A stretch of DNA of 39,583 bases, taken from Kofleriaceae bacterium (lineage in GTDB: Bacteria; Myxococcota_A; Polyangia; Haliangiales; Haliangiaceae). Location of the stretch: NCBI GenBank assembly GCA_024762925.1, contig JANTGM010000051.1, positions 1 to 39,583 of the forward strand, written 5' to 3'. Under the pieces are notes generated by a model that did not search any database, was not told the DNA's origin, and saw only the letters and a program-made list of their open reading frames with translations. The first letter of the stretch is position 1. The number at the start of each line of letters is the position of its first letter. The position numbers were made by a program, and so were the translations under genes. This document shows positions 34,388 to 39,583 of the stretch, piece by piece.

Positions 34388-34803
34388 TAGAGTGCTGACT
34401 CCCGAGAAATGACCTGAGTGTTCAGGGGCAGTTTGTGGTGAGCGTTGGTGAACGCTTTGCGAGCCAGGGCCTCATCGACACCCTCGAGCTCGAACATCAC
34501 GCGGCCTGGCTTGACGACGGCCACGTAGCCCTCGTTGCCACCCTTACCTTTACCCATGCGAGTCTCGGCAGGCTTCTTCGTAATCGGTTTGTCTGGAAAG
34601 ACTCGGATGTAGAGTTTTCCCATACGACGAACCGTACGAGTGATGGCAATACGAGCTGCCTCGATTTGCCGAGAGGTTAGGTACCCAGGTTGGGTTGCTT
34701 GAAGACCGAAGTCGCCGAAGGAAACATCACTGCCCCCCTTGGCTTCGCCGCGCATGCGGCCCTTCTGCATCTTGCGAAATTTCGTACGCTTAGGCTGTAA
34801 CAT
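34387..34803 (-). CDS. rplP: 50S ribosomal protein L16
   Basis: A 138-residue protein at the peptidyl transferase centre periphery. It starts [20 protein letters not shown] and includes [60 protein letters not shown] and [20 protein letters not shown]. Length and position after rpsC are normal. Confidence 0.98.
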   Translation of the reverse strand: MLQPKRTKFRKMQKGRMRGEAKGGSDVSFGDFGLQATQPGYLTSRQIEAARIAITRTVRRMGKLYIRVFPDKPITKKPAETRMGKGKGGNEGYVAVVKPGRVMFELEGVDEALARKAFTNAHHKLPLNTQVISRESAL

Positions 34804-34826
34804 CGTCTTTTAGTCCTTAGCGGGCC

Positions 34827-35483
<657 letters not shown>

Positions 35484-35486
35484 TAC

Positions 35487-35828
35487 TTATTCTCCGTCGC
35501 TAACGACCACAGTGAGGTGGCTTGAGCGGTGGTTGATTCGGTTGGCGCGACCCATTGCTCGAGGCATGAATCGTTTCGTCATGCGTCCGCCATCAACCAT
35601 GATGGTCTTGATGACAAGAGTGTCGAGGTCTGCGGTGCCACCAGATTTGTCCTCTGCGTTGGCTGCTGCCGAGGTCACGGCCTTGGCGATGATGCCGGCT
35701 GCTTTCTTCGGCATGAATCCGAGCTGAGTAAGGGCCTCCCCTACTTGCTGACCACGCACCTGATTGGCAACCACACGCATTTTGCGTGGGGACATGCTGA
35801 TTTGGCGAATTATTGCTTTGGCTTCCAT
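35487..35828 (-). CDS. rplV: 50S ribosomal protein L22
   Basis: A 113-residue protein lining the exit tunnel. It has [40 protein letters not shown] and the tunnel-loop/C-terminal [20 protein letters not shown]. The ATG at 35828 is preferred: GAGA lies 8 bases upstream and similarity starts there; the frame stays open to 35861. Confidence 0.97.
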   Translation of the reverse strand: MEAKAIIRQISMSPRKMRVVANQVRGQQVGEALTQLGFMPKKAAGIIAKAVTSAAANAEDKSGGTADLDTLVIKTIMVDGGRMTKRFMPRAMGRANRINHRSSHLTVVVSDGE

Positions 35829-35926
35829 GCTGTCTATCTCGCGTATGAATGACTGCGCCAACCAACCGACCCAATTGGACCGATTTAGTTTGGGAGGCGC
35901 TGTCTATCAGAAATTGCGGCGGGCGA

Positions 35927-36208
35927 CTACCTCTTCTTCTTTTTATCGCCGCCCGGCGCTCGGTAGGTACGTGTTGGGGAGAACTCGCCCATCTTGTGAC
36001 CAACCATGTTTTCAGTAATGTAGACAGGAATGAACTTCTTGCCGTTGTGGATTGCGAAGGTGAGGCCGATCATGTCAGGCGTCACCGTAGATCGCCTGGA
36101 CCAGGTCTTGATGACCTTCTTGGATGGACCATCACCAGCTTGAGCAGCGGTGACCTTCTTTTCGAGGTGCGAGTCCACGAATGGACCTTTTTTAATTGAA
36201 CGAGGCAT
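35927..36208 (-). CDS. rpsS: 30S ribosomal protein S19
   Basis: A 93-residue head protein. It begins [20 protein letters not shown] and contains [40 protein letters not shown] and [12 protein letters not shown]. The C-terminus is Lys-rich (GGDKKKKR). It is separated from rplV by 98 bases with no recognised feature. Confidence 0.98.
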   Translation of the reverse strand: MPRSIKKGPFVDSHLEKKVTAAQAGDGPSKKVIKTWSRRSTVTPDMIGLTFAIHNGKKFIPVYITENMVGHKMGEFSPTRTYRAPGGDKKKKR

Positions 36209-36232
36209 TCTCTATTCCTTAAGTCCCAGCCG

Positions 36233-37060
36233 CTATTTCTTGCCGCGACGGCGAACGATGTACTTGTCAGTGCGCTTGTTTTGACGGGTTCGGTAACCCT
36301 TGGTTGGCTTGCCCCAAGGAGTACAAGGATGACGACCACCGGCCGAACGACCCTCGCCACCACCCATTGGGTGATCCACGGGGTTCATGGTCACACCGCG
36401 GTTGTGAGGACGGCGTCCCTTCCAACGGGTGCGGCCAGCTTTGCCCCAAACGATGTTCTTGTGCTCAGAGTTGCCAACGACACCAACCGTCGCGCGACAG
36501 TCGAGTTGGACTTTGCGCATCTCGCCGGAAGGCATGCGGAGCGTCGCCCACTTACCCTCTTTTGCCATCAGGGTGATGGAGATGCCTGCGGAGCGGCCAA
36601 TTTTGGCGCCGCCACCGACCTGGAGCTCCACAGCGTGGATTTGCGTACCAGTCGGGATGAAACGCAGTGGAAGAGCGTTTCCGGGCTTGAGGTCGGCGGA
36701 TTTTGCCGAGATGACCTCTGCACCAACCTCTAGGTTGGCTGGAGCCAGGATGTACGACTTTTCGCCGTCTGCGTAGTGAAGAAGAGCAATACGAGCGGAG
36801 CGGTTCGGATCGTATTCGATGGCAACGACCTTGGCGGGAACGCCGGTCTTGTTGCGCTTGAAATCGATCTTGCGGTAACGCTGCTTGTGTCCACCACCGC
36901 GGAAACGCGAGGTGATACGCCCGTTGTTGTTTCGGCCGCCAGTAGAGGTCTTCTTCTCTAGAAGTGACTTCTCGGGCTTGCCCTTGGTCACGGTGGAGAA
37001 GTCTTGGCTGGTCATGCCACGACGACCATTGGAGGTCGGCTTGTATCGTTTAATAGCCAT
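36233..37060 (-). CDS. rplB: 50S ribosomal protein L2
   Basis: A 275-residue primary 23S rRNA-binding protein needed for subunit association and peptidyl transfer. Segments include [40 protein letters not shown] and the C-terminal [20 protein letters not shown] with the functionally important His, followed by [17 protein letters not shown]. The ATG at 37060 gives the normal length; an upstream open extension lies in rplW. Confidence 0.98.
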   Translation of the reverse strand: MAIKRYKPTSNGRRGMTSQDFSTVTKGKPEKSLLEKKTSTGGRNNNGRITSRFRGGGHKQRYRKIDFKRNKTGVPAKVVAIEYDPNRSARIALLHYADGEKSYILAPANLEVGAEVISAKSADLKPGNALPLRFIPTGTQIHAVELQVGGGAKIGRSAGISITLMAKEGKWATLRMPSGEMRKVQLDCRATVGVVGNSEHKNIVWGKAGRTRWKGRRPHNRGVTMNPVDHPMGGGEGRSAGGRHPCTPWGKPTKGYRTRQNKRTDKYIVRRRGKK

Positions 37061-37065
37061 CGGTT

Positions 37066-37395
37066 CTAGACTCCCTCGTAGAATTCGATGTTGTCGCCAG
37101 CCTTGAGCGTGACGATGGCTTTTTTGAAGCCTGGGCGCCAACCGGTGCTACGACCGACTCGCTTGGTTCTGCCGCGAACGATCATGGTGTGAACGTCGGT
37201 GACCTTCACTTTCCACAACTCCTGAACGGCGTTGCGAATCTGGATCTTGTTGGCGTCTTTTGCGACTTCGAAAACCACCTTCTGGCCGAAGTTTGACTCT
37301 TCGCCGAAGGCAATACCGGTGCCTCCAGTCTCGCGGAGAGTTGTGCTCTTCTCGGTGAGCAACGGTCGCTTGATAATAGTCTGTGCGGGGATCAT
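37066..37395 (-). CDS. rplW: 50S ribosomal protein L23
   Basis: A 109-residue exit-tunnel protein and docking site for trigger factor and SRP. It shows [37 protein letters not shown] and [21 protein letters not shown] short insertion after residue 20 ([16 protein letters not shown]) makes it a little longer than the usual 95-100. It lies between rplD and rplB. Confidence 0.97.
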   Translation of the reverse strand: MIPAQTIIKRPLLTEKSTTLRETGGTGIAFGEESNFGQKVVFEVAKDANKIQIRNAVQELWKVKVTDVHTMIVRGRTKRVGRSTGWRPGFKKAIVTLKAGDNIEFYEGV

Positions 37396-37404
37396 CGTCT
37401 TTCC

Positions 37405-38037
37405 TTAAGAGCGCAGGGCCTCGGTGACTTTAGCCACGCTCTCCTTGGTCATGACCAAGGTTGGGTGATTGAGAACGTCGTACACATTCAAGCCCTCGGG
37501 TGCGAGCCACTTGGAACGAGCCAAGTTGCGTGCGCCGCGGATGAGCAGCTCATTGTCAACGACGTCGACGATGAGGGCCTTGTTGTCCGGCTGGGCACAT
37601 CCCAGAGCGGCAAGGGTGTTCGCTACATTCTTGGTTTTTCCGTCTGCGGTGAACTGGTCGAGAACGACCAATTTGTCCTCTGCTAGACGCAAACTGAGTG
37701 CCGAACGCAGAGCTTTGCGCCGTGCCTTACGAGGCATCGAGTACGCATAGCTGCGAGGCTTGGGACCAAAGGTGGTTCCGCCACCGCGCCAGATGGGAGA
37801 CTTGGCATCGCCAGAACGAGCACGGCCTGTGCCCTTCTGCTTCCAAGGCTTCTGGTTGGTTGCGCGGATTTCACCACGGGTCTTGGTTGAGGCATTTCCG
37901 CTGCGCTTCTTGGCGCGCTGCCACTTCACAACCTCCCACAGGAGGTGCTCATTCATCTTCTCGGCAAAGATGCTGTCGTCAAGCTCGAGAGAGCCGACAG
38001 CCTTACCTGAGACGTCTTTCATTTCGACACTAGCCAT
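37405..38037 (-). CDS. rplD: 50S ribosomal protein L4
   Basis: A 210-residue protein lining the exit tunnel. Landmarks are [60 protein letters not shown] and the C-terminal [20 protein letters not shown]. It starts only 10 bases after the rpsJ stop, where rplC (L3) would normally lie; rplC is missing. L4 regulates the S10 operon in enterobacteria, but the leader is outside the window. Confidence 0.98.
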   Translation of the reverse strand: MASVEMKDVSGKAVGSLELDDSIFAEKMNEHLLWEVVKWQRAKKRSGNASTKTRGEIRATNQKPWKQKGTGRARSGDAKSPIWRGGGTTFGPKPRSYAYSMPRKARRKALRSALSLRLAEDKLVVLDQFTADGKTKNVANTLAALGCAQPDNKALIVDVVDNELLIRGARNLARSKWLAPEGLNVYDVLNHPTLVMTKESVAKVTEALRS

Positions 38038-38047
38038 CAGTCGATCC

Positions 38048-38359
38048 TTAGTTGGTGCGGATTTCGACGTTGACGCCGGCCGAAAGGTCCAGCTTCATGA
38101 GAGCGTCGAGAGTCTGCTGAGTTGGCTCAACAATGTCGAGCAAACGCTTGTGGGTACGAATCTCGAACTGCTCACGAGACTTTTTGTCACCGTGAGGAGA
38201 GCGAAGCACGCAGTACTTGTTGATTTTGGTTGGAAGCGGAATTGGGCCAACAACACGTGCACCCGTGCGCTTGCAGGTCTCGACGATTTCGCTGGTCGAC
38301 TGATCGAGCAGCTTGTGGTCGTAGGCCTTGAGCCGGATGCGAATTTTGGGAGCATTCAT
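38048..38359 (-). CDS. rpsJ: 30S ribosomal protein S10
   Basis: A 103-residue protein of the 30S head that also acts with NusB in antitermination. It has [40 protein letters not shown] and [20 protein letters not shown]. It follows tuf by 27 bases and precedes rplD by 10. Confidence 0.98.
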   Translation of the reverse strand: MNAPKIRIRLKAYDHKLLDQSTSEIVETCKRTGARVVGPIPLPTKINKYCVLRSPHGDKKSREQFEIRTHKRLLDIVEPTQQTLDALMKLDLSAGVNVEIRTN

Positions 38360-38386
38360 AGTCTTAAGATTTCCTGGTACTCAGAA

Positions 38387-39583
<1,197 letters not shown>

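Overview
The window reads as chromosome of a deltaproteobacterium in the broad sense (Myxococcota/Bradymonadota-like). The support is the style of the genes: many lipoproteins with Asp/Ala/Gly-rich linkers, a Hanks-type kinase with the HRDVSPSN catalytic loop often seen in myxobacteria, a DUF4388-like/DnaJ-like regulator, a response regulator with an XRE output domain, and a giant multiheme cytochrome. This placement is an inference from gene content; no 16S gene is present.

Region 1 (1-3971): a beta-propeller lipoprotein on the minus strand and, divergently, a small unknown protein overlapping a lysyl-oxidase lipoprotein that keeps its copper and quinone-cofactor residues. Region 2 (4004-5922, minus): a Ser/Thr kinase whose N-terminus resembles the N-terminal domain of type II secretion/pilus ATPases, translationally coupled to a response regulator. 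Region 3 (6011-12285, minus): the most interesting part, a three-gene redox cluster. A cytoplasmic/inner-membrane protein joins a cyclic-nucleotide-binding-like domain, four [4Fe-4S] ferredoxin motifs and a di-heme b-type membrane domain. It is followed by a secreted 30-heme cytochrome c built from ten triheme modules, then by an outer-membrane beta-barrel. Together they look like a complete inner-membrane to outer-membrane electron conduit.

Region 4 (12464-13709, plus): a small secreted barrel-like protein and a receiver-XRE regulator. Region 5 (13706-23933, minus): a probable operon in the order OB-fold-like lipoprotein, galU, priA, a degenerate-receiver/DUF4388-like/DnaJ-like regulator, fmt, rsmB, rpe.

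Region 6 (24190-39583, minus): the S10-spc-alpha super-operon, read in transcription order tuf, rpsJ, rplD, rplW, rplB, rpsS, rplV, rpsC, rplP, rpmC, rpsQ, rplN, rplX, rplE, rpsN, rpsH, rplF, rplR, rpsE, rpmD, rplO, secY, map, rpmJ, rpsM, rpsK, rpsD, rpoA, rplQ, then a strong intrinsic terminator. Two things stand out: rplC (L3) is missing from its normal place between rpsJ and rplD, and RpoA has a proline-rich N-terminal extension. adk and infA are also absent from the secY-map-rpmJ segment. No tRNA, rRNA, CRISPR array, insertion sequence or prophage gene was seen.
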